A program made the position numbers and the translations under genes. Shown piece after piece: positions 10,895 through 19,340 of a stretch of 64,000 nucleotides of DNA. Below the pieces are notes generated by a model, which was given only the letters and a program-made list of their open reading frames with translations, was not told the DNA's origin and did not search any database. Source of the stretch: Hyphomicrobiales bacterium. GTDB lineage: Bacteria; Pseudomonadota; Alphaproteobacteria; Rhizobiales; Rhizobiaceae. Where the stretch lies: NCBI GenBank assembly GCA_900473745.1, contig UCMW01000019.1:124001-188000 (forward strand), written 5' to 3'. How positions within the stretch are numbered: the stretch's first letter is position 1; each line of letters begins with the position of its first letter.

Positions 10895-12340
10895 TCAGGC
10901 GTTCAAAACCTTGCCATAGGCGTCGAGCACGCTTTCCTTCATCGTCTCCGAGATTGTCGGATGCGGGAAGATGGTGTGCATCAGGTCTTCTTCCGTGGTC
11001 TCGAGGTTCATCGCGACGACGAAGCCCTGGATGAGTTCGGTGACTTCTGCGCCGACCATGTGGGCGCCGATCAGTTCGCCGGTCTTCTTGTCGAAGATCG
11101 TCTTGACCATGCCCTGGTCCTCGCCAAGCGCTACCGCCTTGCCGTTCGCGGCGAAGGTGAAGCGGCCGACGCGGATCTCGCGGCCCTCGGCCTTGGCTTT
11201 CGCTTCGGTCACGCCGACGGAGGCGACCTGCGGGTGGCAATAGGTGCAGCCCGGGATCTTGTTCTTGTCCATCGGATGCACGTTCGGCAGGCCGGCGATC
11301 TTCTCGACGCAGATCACGGCCTCGTGCTCGGCCTTGTGCGCCAGCATCGGCGGGCCGGCCACATCGCCGATCGCATAGATGCCCGGCACATTGGTCTTGC
11401 CGTAGCCATCGATGACGATGAAGCCGCGATCGGTCTTCACGCCGACGGCTTCGAGACCGATGCCTTCGATATTGGCCTGCACGCCGACAGCCGAGATCAT
11501 CCGGTCGGCGGTGATCTTCTCGACCGAGCCGTCCTTCTTCTCGATCGTTGCGGTGACGGAATTCGCACCCTTTTCGACCTTGGCGACCTTGGCTTCGAGC
11601 AGGATCTTCATGCCCTGCTTGTCGAAAACCTTCTTGGCGAAGGCCGAGATTTCCTCGTCTTCGACCGGCATGACCTGCTTCATGATCTCGACGACCGTCA
11701 CATCGACGCCCATGGTGCGGTAGAAGCTGGCGAATTCGATGCCGATGGCGCCCGAGCCCATGACGAGCAGCGACTTCGGCATTTCCTCCGGCTTCATTGC
11801 CTCGAAATATGTCCAGATGAGCTTGCCATCCGGCTCGATGCCGGGAAGCGCGCGCGGACGGGCGCCGGTGGCGACGATGATGTGCTTGGCGGTATAGGTG
11901 CCCTCGCCCAGCGTGTTCTTCGGTACCGGGCCCATTGGCTCGACAGCCTTCTTGGTCGGCTTGCCGACGACGATCTCGCCGGGCTTGGTGATCTTGGCTT
12001 CACCCCAGATGATGTCGACCTTGTTCTTCTTGAACAGGAAGCCGACGCCGTTGTTCATCCGATGGGCGATGCCGCGCGAGCGCGCGACGATGGCCTTGAT
12101 GTCAGGCTTGATCGAGCCTTCCAGTGTCAGGCCATAATCCTTGGCATGGGTCGCGATGTGCATCACGTCGGCGGAGCGCAGCAGTGCCTTGGTCGGGATG
12201 CAGCCCCAGTTGGAGCAGATGCCGGCCAGATGTTCGCGCTCGACAACAGCGACCTTCATGCCGAGTTGGGCAGCGCGAATCGCGGCAATGTAGCCGCCGG
12301 GGCCGGAGCCGATGATGATGACGTCGTAAGCATTCGACAT
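10895..12340 (-). CDS. lpdA: Dihydrolipoyl dehydrogenase (E3)
   Basis: 481 residues from MSNAYDVIII. The FAD-binding GSGPGGYIAAIRAAQLG comes first, then the redox-active disulfide in GICSNWGCIPTKALL, an NAD-binding VMGSGAIGIEFASFY region, and the C-terminal dimer interface with catalytic His-Glu in HPHPTISET. It reoxidises dihydrolipoyl groups of the PDH complex, passing electrons to NAD+. A second in-frame ATG four codons upstream is possible. It is downstream of pdhABC on the same strand, separated by the esterase and DUF465 genes. Confidence 0.96.
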   Translation of the reverse strand: MSNAYDVIIIGSGPGGYIAAIRAAQLGMKVAVVEREHLAGICSNWGCIPTKALLRSADVMHIATHAKDYGLTLEGSIKPDIKAIVARSRGIAHRMNNGVGFLFKKNKVDIIWGEAKITKPGEIVVGKPTKKAVEPMGPVPKNTLGEGTYTAKHIIVATGARPRALPGIEPDGKLIWTYFEAMKPEEMPKSLLVMGSGAIGIEFASFYRTMGVDVTVVEIMKQVMPVEDEEISAFAKKVFDKQGMKILLEAKVAKVEKGANSVTATIEKKDGSVEKITADRMISAVGVQANIEGIGLEAVGVKTDRGFIVIDGYGKTNVPGIYAIGDVAGPPMLAHKAEHEAVICVEKIAGLPNVHPMDKNKIPGCTYCHPQVASVGVTEAKAKAEGREIRVGRFTFAANGKAVALGEDQGMVKTIFDKKTGELIGAHMVGAEVTELIQGFVVAMNLETTEEDLMHTIFPHPTISETMKESVLDAYGKVLNA

Positions 12341-12415
12341 GGGCGCTTCCACTCCTCGTTATCATGCGGGCCTCCGCTGGAACGGAGGCTCGTTTGGGGA
12401 TTGGAAGCAAGACCC

Positions 12416-12682
12416 TCAGGCTGCGGGTGTCTCGGCCTCCGGTTCGTGACGAACCAGCATCCCGTAGATTTCATCCTTGAGCTGCATCCGCTTCTTGCGC
12501 ATTTCCACGATGTGGAAGTCGTCTGCAGGCTCGACGTCTGTTTCGGCGCGGTGGATGACCCGGTTCACATCGTGATAAGTCTCGAACAATCTCGCGAAAT
12601 GACCATCCGTTTCTTTCAGATGACGCATCAGCGCGACGTGTTCCGGGAATTCCACTGCCAGTTCGTGCGGTGTGTTCGACAT
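12416..12682 (-). CDS. DUF465 (YdcH-like) family protein
   Basis: 88 residues, highly charged and helical. HVALMRHLKETDGHFARLFE is followed by a second helix rich in Lys, Arg and Asp ending KKRMQLKDEIYGML, the usual helical-hairpin pattern of DUF465 proteins. No catalytic motif is visible and the function is unknown. It stands alone on the minus strand between the SGNH esterase and lpdA, inside the PDH-lipoate gene string. Confidence 0.75.
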   Translation of the reverse strand: MSNTPHELAVEFPEHVALMRHLKETDGHFARLFETYHDVNRVIHRAETDVEPADDFHIVEMRKKRMQLKDEIYGMLVRHEPEAETPAA

Positions 12683-12793
12683 TATCCCATCTCCTCTATC
12701 GGGATTGATGGGTTCAGGTTAGACGCAGCGCACAAGACCTCCTTGATTTTGATCAACGCGCCCTGACGGAGAGTTCAGGACGCCGTGTTTTCT

Positions 12794-13432
12794 TCAAAGC
12801 CCGAGCATCATGCGAACGATCGGCTCGAGGCCTCGCCCAATGGCACGGGTATTTTCAGCATCGAGATGGATGCCGTCGAGAGGGGTCGTCTTCGCCACGG
12901 ATCCGGCATCGAAGAAGCCGCAGCCGGTCTCGTCGGCAAGGTCGCTGTAGTAGCTCGCCAGCATGGCCGACTCTTCCAGCCCACCCTTGAACATGGCGGC
13001 GAAATGCACGTTCGCGGTGTCACAGATCGGCGGCGGCGAGACGAGCAGGATGTCCGGGCCGTCATAGCCGAAGCCCCAGTCATGATGCCTGACGAGCTTG
13101 ATCAGCCGGTCGACACCCTTGGTGGCCGCGATCGCCGAGCCGCCGATACCGCGTTTCATGTCGTTGGTGCCGAGCAGGAAGATCACGAGATCGAGCGGCT
13201 TGTGCGTTTCCAGGATGCTCGGCAACAGCTTCACGCCATTGCGTTCGCAATCCGCCAGATGGTCGTCATAAGCCGTGGTGCGGCCGTTCAGGCCTTCGGC
13301 GATCACCCGGACCCCGTGACCGAGCGCCTTTTGCAGGACACTCGTCCACCGGTCCTCATAGGCATGACGACCCAGGTTCACCGGGTCATATCCCCATGTC
13401 AGGCTATCGCCATAGGCAAGAACGGTCTTCAT
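12794..13432 (-). CDS. SGNH/GDSL-type esterase
   Basis: 212 residues. Block I GDSLTWG holds the nucleophile Ser at about residue 10, block III is LLGTNDM and the C-terminal block V is DGIHLDAENT, giving the Ser-Asp-His set of SGNH hydrolases. There is no signal peptide, so it is probably cytoplasmic. Related rhizobial proteins are annotated arylesterase or lysophospholipase-like. It starts 17 bp after pdhC, suggesting co-transcription with the PDH genes. No metabolic link to pyruvate oxidation is evident. Confidence 0.88.
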   Translation of the reverse strand: MKTVLAYGDSLTWGYDPVNLGRHAYEDRWTSVLQKALGHGVRVIAEGLNGRTTAYDDHLADCERNGVKLLPSILETHKPLDLVIFLLGTNDMKRGIGGSAIAATKGVDRLIKLVRHHDWGFGYDGPDILLVSPPPICDTANVHFAAMFKGGLEESAMLASYYSDLADETGCGFFDAGSVAKTTPLDGIHLDAENTRAIGRGLEPIVRMMLGL

Positions 13433-13449
13433 CTTAACCGCTCCCCTGA

Positions 13450-14793
13450 TCAGACCAGCATGCCCATCGGATTTTCGATGTAGCGCTTGAAGGCGCCGAG
13501 CAGCTCGGCCCCGAGGGCACCGTCGACGGCGCGATGGTCGGTCGAGAGCGTCACGGTCATGACGTTCGCCACCTTCATTTCGCCGTTCTTCACCACGACG
13601 CGTTCCTCGCCAGCGCCGATTGCCAGGATCGTGGCATGCGGCGGGTTGACGACCGCGGCGAAGTTCTTGACGCCCATCATGCCCATGTTGGACACAGCGG
13701 TCGTGCCGCCCTGATATTCTTCAGGCTTCAGCTTGCGGTCCTTGGCGCGCTTGCCGAGGTCCTTCATCTCGTTGGAGATGGTGGACAGGCTCTTTTCCTC
13801 GGCCTTGCGGATGATCGGGGTGATCAGGCCGCCGGGGATCGAGACCGCCACGCCGACATCGGCATGCTTGTGCTTGACCATGTTCGTGTCGGTCCAGGAG
13901 ACGTTGGCGTCCGGCACGTCGCGGAGCGCGAGGGCCAGGGCCTTGATCACCATGTCGTTAACCGAGAGCTTGTAGGCCGGCTTGCCGTCCTTTTCAGGGG
14001 CTGCGGCGTTCAGCTGGGCACGCAGCGCCATCAGCGCATCCAGTTCGCAATCCACGGAGACGTAGAAGTGCGGAATGGTCTGCTTCGATTCCTGCAAGCG
14101 CTTGGCGATCGTCTTGCGCATGCCGTCATGCGGCACGAGCTCGTAAGAGCCTTCGGCGAAGTTCTTGAGAACGGCTTCTTCCGACGCACCCTTGGCGAGA
14201 ACCGGCGCAGGAGCTGCACTCGACGCAGCTGCGGCCGGGGCCGGTGCAGCCTTTGCACCACCGGTGCTGACAGCCTTCTCGACATCGCTCTTGACGACAC
14301 GGCCCTTCGGACCGGTGCCGGAGACGGCCTTCAAGTCGAGACCGGCTTCCTTGGCAAGGCGACGCGCGAGCGGCGAGGCGAAGACGCGCTCACCGGTCGA
14401 TGCTGCCGGAGCAGCCGACGTGGCTGCGGGAGCAGGTGCTGCAACTGGAGCCGCGGCAGGCGCCGGTGCTGCTTCAGCCTTAGGGGCAGGAGCCGCCTCA
14501 GCCTTCGGTGCGGAAGATCCGCCTCCTGCGGCTGCGGCCGCTACGTCTTCGCCTTCCTCGGCAAGGATAGCGATCAGTGCATTGACCTTCACGGCCTCTG
14601 TGCCGGCCGGGACAACGATCTTTGCGACGATGCCTTCATCGACAGCTTCCACTTCCATGGTCGCCTTGTCGGTCTCGATCTCGGCGATCACGTCGCCGGA
14701 CTTGACCTTGTCGCCTTCCTTGACCAGCCACTTGGCCAGATTGCCCTCTTCCATCGTCGGAGACAGGGCCGGCATGGTGATATTGATCGGCAT
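13450..14793 (-). CDS. pdhC: Pyruvate dehydrogenase E2, dihydrolipoamide acetyltransferase
   Basis: 447 residues. One N-terminal lipoyl domain (~1-78) has the lipoylated Lys in ETDKATMEVEA. An Ala/Pro-rich swinging linker (~85-130) follows, then a peripheral-subunit-binding domain (SPLARRLAKEAGLDL, ~140-175), a second linker, and a catalytic domain ending with the active-site motif HRAVDGALGAELL. It transfers acetyl groups to CoA as the core of the PDH complex. The gene starts 12 bp after pdhB. Part of its lipoyl-domain DNA is nearly identical to the equivalent part of pdhB. Confidence 0.97.
   Translation of the reverse strand: MPINITMPALSPTMEEGNLAKWLVKEGDKVKSGDVIAEIETDKATMEVEAVDEGIVAKIVVPAGTEAVKVNALIAILAEEGEDVAAAAAGGGSSAPKAEAAPAPKAEAAPAPAAAPVAAPAPAATSAAPAASTGERVFASPLARRLAKEAGLDLKAVSGTGPKGRVVKSDVEKAVSTGGAKAAPAPAAAASSAAPAPVLAKGASEEAVLKNFAEGSYELVPHDGMRKTIAKRLQESKQTIPHFYVSVDCELDALMALRAQLNAAAPEKDGKPAYKLSVNDMVIKALALALRDVPDANVSWTDTNMVKHKHADVGVAVSIPGGLITPIIRKAEEKSLSTISNEMKDLGKRAKDRKLKPEEYQGGTTAVSNMGMMGVKNFAAVVNPPHATILAIGAGEERVVVKNGEMKVANVMTVTLSTDHRAVDGALGAELLGAFKRYIENPMGMLV
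14632..14700 (-). repeat. Lipoyl-domain near-identical repeat, copy in pdhC
   Basis: This 69-nt stretch differs from 16021-16089 in pdhB at only two positions. It encodes the lipoyl attachment region, including ETDKATMEVEA. The flanking lipoyl-domain DNA is clearly more diverged. Confidence 0.85.
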
Positions 14794-14805
14794 GACCTTG
14801 CCCCC

Positions 14806-16182
14806 TTACTTGTAGCAGACGGTTTTGACCGCCTGCACGACTTCGGCAACGCTCGGCAGAGCCAACTTTTCCAAATTGGCCGCATACGGCATCGGAACAT
14901 CCTTGCCGGCGATCGTCAGGATCGGCGCGTCCAGATAGTCGAAGGCCTGTTGCATGACGCGGGTCGCAATTTCGGTGCCGACGGAGGACTGCGGATAGCC
15001 TTCCTCGACGGTGACCAGGCGACCGGTCTTCTTGACGGATTCGATGACGGTCGGCAGATCCATCGGGCGGATGGTTCTGAGGTCGATCAGCTCGACGTCA
15101 ATGCCTTCCTTCGCCAGTTCCTCGACGGCCTTGACCGAATAGGTCATGCCGATACCGAAGGAAACGATGGTCACGTCCTTGCCGGTCTTGTGGATGCGCG
15201 CCTTGCCGATCGGCAGGACGAAGTCGTCCATCTTCGGCACTTCGAAAGACTGGCCGTAAAGGATTTCGTTTTCCAGGAAGATGACCGGGTTCGGATCGCG
15301 GATGGCAGCCTTGAGCAGGCCCTTGGCGTCTGCTGCCGTGTAGGGCATGACGACCTTCAGTCCCGGAATCTGGCTGTACCAGGCCGCATAATCCTGGCTG
15401 TGCTGGGCGCCGACGCGGGCGGCTGCACCGTTCGGGCCGCGGAAGACAATCGGCGCACCCATCTGGCCGCCGGACATGTAGAGCGTCTTGGCAGCCGAGT
15501 TGATGATGTGGTCGATAGCCTGCATGGCGAAGTTGAACGTCATGAATTCGACGATCGGCTTCAGACCGGCCATCGCAGCACCAACGCCGAGACCGGCAAA
15601 GCCATGCTCGGTGATCGGGGTGTCGACGACGCGCTTGGCGCCGAATTCCTGCAGAAGCCCCTGCGTGATCTTGTAGGCGCCCTGATATTCGGCGACTTCC
15701 TCACCCATGATGAAGACGTCAGGATTGGCGCGCATTTCCTCGGCCATGGCTTCGCGCAGTGCTTCACGCACCGTCATCGTCACCATTTCGGTGCCGGCCG
15801 GAACGTCCGGATCGGCAGCGACTTCCACCTTCGGCGCAGCCGGAACGGCGGCAGCGGCCGGCGCTTCGGCAGCCGGTGCGGATACCGGCTCAGCGGCAGC
15901 AGGTGCCGCCTTCGGAGCGGGTGCAGCATCAGCGCTTTCACCATCCTGAAGGAGAACGGCGATCGGCGTGTTGACCTTGACGTTCTCGGTGCCGGCCGCA
16001 ATCAGCAGCTTTCCGAGCACGCCTTCATCGACGGCTTCCACTTCCATGGTCGCCTTGTCGGTCTCTATCTCGGCGATCACGTCGCCGGACTTCACGGTGT
16101 CGCCTTCCTGCTTGATCCACTTGGAAAGCGTGCCTTCTTCCATCGTCGGAGAAAGGGCGGGCATCAAAATTTCGATCGGCAT
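14806..16182 (-). CDS. pdhB: Pyruvate dehydrogenase E1 beta subunit with N-terminal lipoyl domain
   Basis: 458 residues, longer than E1-beta of most bacteria because of an N-terminal lipoyl domain (~1-78, lipoyl Lys in ETDKATMEVEA) and an Ala/Pro linker (~80-130), the normal arrangement in alphaproteobacteria. The transketolase-type E1-beta region follows: TVREALREAMAEEM, the TPP-site glutamate region IMGEEVAEYQGAYK, GFAGLGVGAAMAG, and the C-terminal transketolase domain. With PdhA it decarboxylates pyruvate. It starts 15 bp downstream of pdhA. Confidence 0.97.
   Translation of the reverse strand: MPIEILMPALSPTMEEGTLSKWIKQEGDTVKSGDVIAEIETDKATMEVEAVDEGVLGKLLIAAGTENVKVNTPIAVLLQDGESADAAPAPKAAPAAAEPVSAPAAEAPAAAAVPAAPKVEVAADPDVPAGTEMVTMTVREALREAMAEEMRANPDVFIMGEEVAEYQGAYKITQGLLQEFGAKRVVDTPITEHGFAGLGVGAAMAGLKPIVEFMTFNFAMQAIDHIINSAAKTLYMSGGQMGAPIVFRGPNGAAARVGAQHSQDYAAWYSQIPGLKVVMPYTAADAKGLLKAAIRDPNPVIFLENEILYGQSFEVPKMDDFVLPIGKARIHKTGKDVTIVSFGIGMTYSVKAVEELAKEGIDVELIDLRTIRPMDLPTVIESVKKTGRLVTVEEGYPQSSVGTEIATRVMQQAFDYLDAPILTIAGKDVPMPYAANLEKLALPSVAEVVQAVKTVCYK
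16021..16089 (-). repeat. Lipoyl-domain near-identical repeat, copy in pdhB
   Basis: This is the partner of 14632-14700: the same orientation, 69 nt with two differences, about 1.39 kb apart. Confidence 0.85.
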
Positions 16183-16197
16183 GGGTTCCCTCCCCGA

Positions 16198-17244
16198 TTA
16201 CAGAAGAATGTCGGTGTAGAGCTCGGACACATCCGGCTCCGGATCGGCCTGGGCGAAATCGGCACTGTCCGCAACAATGTCACGCACATCCTTGTCGATC
16301 GCCTTCAGCTGGTCTTCTGAGGCCCAGCCATTCTCCAGGAGACGGGCCTTGACCTGTTCGATCGGATCCTGCTCCGACCGCATCTTCTGCACTTCTTCCT
16401 TGGAACGATACTTCGCCGGGTCGGACATGGAATGGCCGCGGTAGCGATAGGTCAGCATTTCAAGAATGATCGGACCCTTGCCGGAACGGCAATGCTCGAG
16501 CGCCTCGTCGGCGGCAGCCTTCACCGCGCGCACATCCATGCCGTCAACCTGAACGCCGGGAATGCCGAAGCCGGAGCCGCGCAGCGAGTAGTTCGACTGG
16601 GCCGTGGCGCGGGCCGTCGAGGTGCCCATGGCGTAGCGGTTGTTCTCGACGATGTAGATGATCGGCAGCTGCCAAAGGGCAGCCATGTTGAAGCTCTCGT
16701 AGACCTGTCCCTGGTTTGCAGCGCCGTCGCCGAAATAGGCAACCGAGACATTGTCATTGCCGCGATACTTGTTGGCGAAGGCGAGACCGGTTCCGAGCGA
16801 AACCTGCGCACCGACGATGCCGTGGCCACCATAGAAATGCTTCTCTTTCGAGAACATGTGCATGGAGCCGCCCTTGCCCTTCGACAGGCCGCTGCGGCGA
16901 CCCGTGAGTTCGGCCATGACGCCGCGAGCGCTGAGGCCCGCTGCGAGCATATGTCCGTGGTCGCGATAGGCGGTGATGACCTGATCACCTTCCTTCTGCG
17001 CCATCTGCATGCCGACAACGACAGCTTCCTGGCCGATATAAAGGTGACAGAAGCCCCCGATGAAGCCCATGCCGTAAAGCTGGCCGGCCTTCTCTTCGAA
17101 ACGGCGGATCAGAAGCATTTCACGATAGGCGTGAAGCTCTTCGTCTGCTCCAAATTCGGGTGCGTTCTTCCCGGTGAATTCTTTGCCGGCCGTTTTGGCG
17201 GAAGACTTCCGACCGTTCGCAGCTGCTGGCTTGCGAGGCGCCAT
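16198..17244 (-). CDS. pdhA: Pyruvate dehydrogenase E1 alpha subunit
   Basis: 348 residues from MAPRKPAAANG, chosen because GGGAGGG lies 5-11 bp upstream; a longer in-frame extension to 17349 looks non-coding. The thiamine-diphosphate motif is seen as GDGAANQGQVYESFN with the partner ENNRYAMGTS, plus the phosphorylation-loop-like RYRGHSMSDPAKYR. It binds TPP and, with PdhB, forms the E1 heterotetramer. First gene of pdhA-pdhB-pdhC, with a promoter-like sequence just upstream. Confidence 0.97.
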   Translation of the reverse strand: MAPRKPAAANGRKSSAKTAGKEFTGKNAPEFGADEELHAYREMLLIRRFEEKAGQLYGMGFIGGFCHLYIGQEAVVVGMQMAQKEGDQVITAYRDHGHMLAAGLSARGVMAELTGRRSGLSKGKGGSMHMFSKEKHFYGGHGIVGAQVSLGTGLAFANKYRGNDNVSVAYFGDGAANQGQVYESFNMAALWQLPIIYIVENNRYAMGTSTARATAQSNYSLRGSGFGIPGVQVDGMDVRAVKAAADEALEHCRSGKGPIILEMLTYRYRGHSMSDPAKYRSKEEVQKMRSEQDPIEQVKARLLENGWASEDQLKAIDKDVRDIVADSADFAQADPEPDVSELYTDILL

Positions 17245-17284
17245 GCATCCCTCCCATGGGTTATTATGGTCCAAAGTTGGGCGT

Positions 17285-17313
17285 AGAATAGGCAAGAAAG
17301 TGGGCGCCCGCAA
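17285..17313 (-). promoter_or_regulatory. Putative sigma-70-type promoter of pdhA
   Basis: Reading the minus strand, TTGCGG (17313-17308) and TATTCT (17290-17285) are separated by 17 bp. That places a start of transcription near 17278, about 34 bp ahead of the pdhA ATG and its strong ribosome site. The match to a vegetative promoter is fair, and it is inferred from spacing only. Confidence 0.4.
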
Positions 17314-17392
17314 TGCCATAAATGCATGGCTCACATTCGTCGCAAGCAACTGTAATTACAGAAAAATTTTGATTTAACCAGATTTCAGTTAA

Positions 17393-17710
17393 TCAGAAAT
17401 AGGTGTTGAAGATCACGATTTCATCCGGGCGCGACATGTTGAGCTGATAGCGCGCCTTTTCATCGATGATGTCTTCGTCCAGCGAGCCGTCACTCAGCAG
17501 ACTCACTTCCTTCTCCAGCACACTGCGCTGCGCCACAAGCTTCTCCAACTCGGCTGCGCGCTCCAGACGAATGCGCTCGAACTGCTGGCCGGCCCTCAGG
17601 CCATAATCACCATGGATTGAATGGTAGCCGAAATAGGACAGGAAAGCGATTGTCACGGCGGGGAGAATGAGACGACCGTATTTCTTTTTCTTGTGATGTC
17701 TGGTCCACAT
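17393..17710 (-). CDS. ftsB: Septum formation initiator FtsB/DivIC-family protein
   Basis: 105 residues from MWTRHHKKKKYG. A short basic cytoplasmic tail is followed by one membrane segment (~15-32, LILPAVTIAFLSYFGY), then a periplasmic coiled coil (ERIRLERAAELEKLVAQRS) and a conserved end, DIIDEKARYQLNMSRPDEIVIF. This layout fits FtsB/DivIC, a divisome linker that bridges FtsL and FtsQ. An upstream in-frame start at 17794 would run back into the eno terminator and is not used here. It lies between eno and pdhA. Confidence 0.85.
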   Translation of the reverse strand: MWTRHHKKKKYGRLILPAVTIAFLSYFGYHSIHGDYGLRAGQQFERIRLERAAELEKLVAQRSVLEKEVSLLSDGSLDEDIIDEKARYQLNMSRPDEIVIFNTYF

Positions 17711-17792
17711 GCCGACAAATGCCCTGAAACGCGAAACTAGTGTCCAGATTAGCGGGCATGTCTTAACCGATGGTTGACCCTGTTCGGCGGCC

Positions 17793-17832
17793 AAAAGAAA
17801 AAGCCCGCGCCGGGGTGACCGGTACGGGCTTC
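17793..17832 (-). terminator. Rho-independent terminator of eno
   Basis: On the minus strand, GAAGCCCG ... CGGGCTT forms the outer stem and CCGG/CCGG an inner stem. A T-rich run (TTTTTCTTTT) follows. It lies 21 bp beyond the eno stop codon. Confidence 0.85.
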
Positions 17833-17852
17833 AAAGACGGATCGAAACAGGA

Positions 17853-19127
17853 TCAGCCGCGCAGGATCGAGGCGCCTGCGTAGACGGCCTGCGGGCCGAG
17901 CTCTTCCTCGATGCGGATGAGCTGGTTGTACTTCGCGGTGCGGTCGGAGCGGGCAAGCGAACCGGTCTTGATCTGACCGCAGTTGGTGGCAACCGCGAGA
18001 TCGGCGATCGTCGAATCTTCGGTTTCACCCGAGCGGTGCGACATGACGGCTGTGTAGGCGGCGCGATGTGCGGTCGAAACGGCGTCGAGGGTTTCCGACA
18101 GCGAGCCGATCTGGTTGACCTTGACGAGGATGGAGTTGGCAACGCCCATCTTGATGCCGTCGCGCAGGCGGGCCGAATTGGTGACGAAAAGATCGTCGCC
18201 GACAAGCTGGATCTTCTTGCCGACCTTGTCGGTCAGCGACTTCCAGCCATCCCAGTCGTCCTCGGCCATGCCGTCTTCGATCGAGAAGATCGGGTACTTG
18301 GCAGCCAGCTCGGCCAGATACTCCGCCATGGCTTCCGGCTCGAGCGTCCGGCCTTCGCCTTCGAGAACGTACTTGCCGTCCTTGAAGAATTCGGTCGAGG
18401 CGCAGTCGAGCGCGATGTGCATGTCTTCGCCCGGACGGTAGCCAGCCTTTTCGATCGACTTCATGATGAAGTCGAGGGCGGCCGGAGCGGATGCGAGACC
18501 GGGGGCAAAGCCACCTTCGTCGCCGACATTCGTGTTGTGGCCGTCGGCAGCGAGCTGCTTCTTCAGCGTGTGGAAGACTTCCGAGCCCATGCGAACGGCG
18601 TCGCGGATGGTGTCGGCGCCAACCGGCACGATCATGAATTCCTGGAAGTCGATCGGGTTGTCGGCATGGGCGCCGCCGTTGATGATGTTCATCATTGGGA
18701 CCGGCAGTACATGGGCGTTCGGGCCGCCAACATATCGGTAGAGCGGCAGGCCGGAGGACTGGGCTGCAGCCTTTGCGACGGCAAGCGAGACGCCGAGGAT
18801 CGCATTGGCACCGAGACGCGCCTTGTTCGGCGTGCCATCGAGCTGGATCATCAGGTTGTCGATCTGGATCTGGTTTTCGGCATCATGGCCACCGATCGCA
18901 TCATAGATCTCGCCGTTGACGGCTTCGACTGCCTTTTCGACGCCTTTGCCAAGGTAGCGCGAACCGCCGTCACGCAGTTCGACGGCTTCGTGAGCACCGG
19001 TCGAGGCGCCCGATGGAACTGCCGCGCGGCCCATGCTGCCGTCTTCGAGATAGACGTCGACTTCGACGGTCGGGTTGCCGCGGCTGTCGAGAATTTCGCG
19101 GCCGATGATGTCGGTGATGGCGGTCAT
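17853..19127 (-). CDS. eno: Enolase
   Basis: 424 residues from MTAITDIIGREIL, the standard enolase length; GGGAG lies just ahead of this ATG. Signatures include REILDSRGNPTVEV at the N-terminus, SGASTGAHEAVELRDG, catalytic GDDLFVTN, KVNQIGSLSETLDA and SHRSGETEDSTIADLAVA. It interconverts 2-phosphoglycerate and phosphoenolpyruvate and may also serve in the RNA degradosome. A 38-codon upstream extension in frame is not conserved enolase sequence. Transcribed toward ftsB and pdhA, but separated from them by a terminator. Confidence 0.97.
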   Translation of the reverse strand: MTAITDIIGREILDSRGNPTVEVDVYLEDGSMGRAAVPSGASTGAHEAVELRDGGSRYLGKGVEKAVEAVNGEIYDAIGGHDAENQIQIDNLMIQLDGTPNKARLGANAILGVSLAVAKAAAQSSGLPLYRYVGGPNAHVLPVPMMNIINGGAHADNPIDFQEFMIVPVGADTIRDAVRMGSEVFHTLKKQLAADGHNTNVGDEGGFAPGLASAPAALDFIMKSIEKAGYRPGEDMHIALDCASTEFFKDGKYVLEGEGRTLEPEAMAEYLAELAAKYPIFSIEDGMAEDDWDGWKSLTDKVGKKIQLVGDDLFVTNSARLRDGIKMGVANSILVKVNQIGSLSETLDAVSTAHRAAYTAVMSHRSGETEDSTIADLAVATNCGQIKTGSLARSDRTAKYNQLIRIEEELGPQAVYAGASILRG

Positions 19128-19296
19128 GTTCGCTCCCTGGTGACGGAAATTGGACAAGGCTCGGCGGCCGATCACCGGACGTGGAGCCCTCGGATCTGCC
19201 TGTGAGTCATCCTCTCTTATCCGATGATCGGGAAAATACAATGACGGATGGAACGCAGAGCAGGCGAAATCTAATCGATTTAAACTGCGACTGCCT

Positions 19297-19330
19297 GCGG
19301 CGCTTCCGGTTAAACCGATTGAAGCGCCGC
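19297..19330 (-). terminator. Strong hairpin downstream of kdsA, no U-tract
   Basis: GCGGCGCTTC (19297-19306) pairs perfectly with GAAGCGCCGC (19321-19330). The 14-nt loop contains an additional GGTT/AACC pairing. It begins 11 bp after the kdsA stop. No T-run follows on either strand, so it may be a 3'-end stabiliser or Rho-assisted terminator rather than an intrinsic terminator. Confidence 0.5.
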
Positions 19331-19340
19331 GAGAGGCCGA

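Noticed and set aside
10655..12766. Plus-strand open frame of 703 codons opposite lpdA and DUF465
   Set aside because: It is a shadow of lpdA, rich in Asp/His/Arg, and covers two confidently assigned genes.
14400..14530. Ala/Pro-rich low-complexity stretch as a possible repeat element
   Set aside because: It encodes the flexible linker of PdhC, normal for E2 subunits.
13534..16320. Long plus-strand open frame (928 codons) opposite pdhC and pdhB
   Set aside because: It is antisense to well-supported pdhB and pdhC genes. Its product is low-complexity and Arg/His/Gly-rich, as expected from the complementary strand of GC-rich codons.
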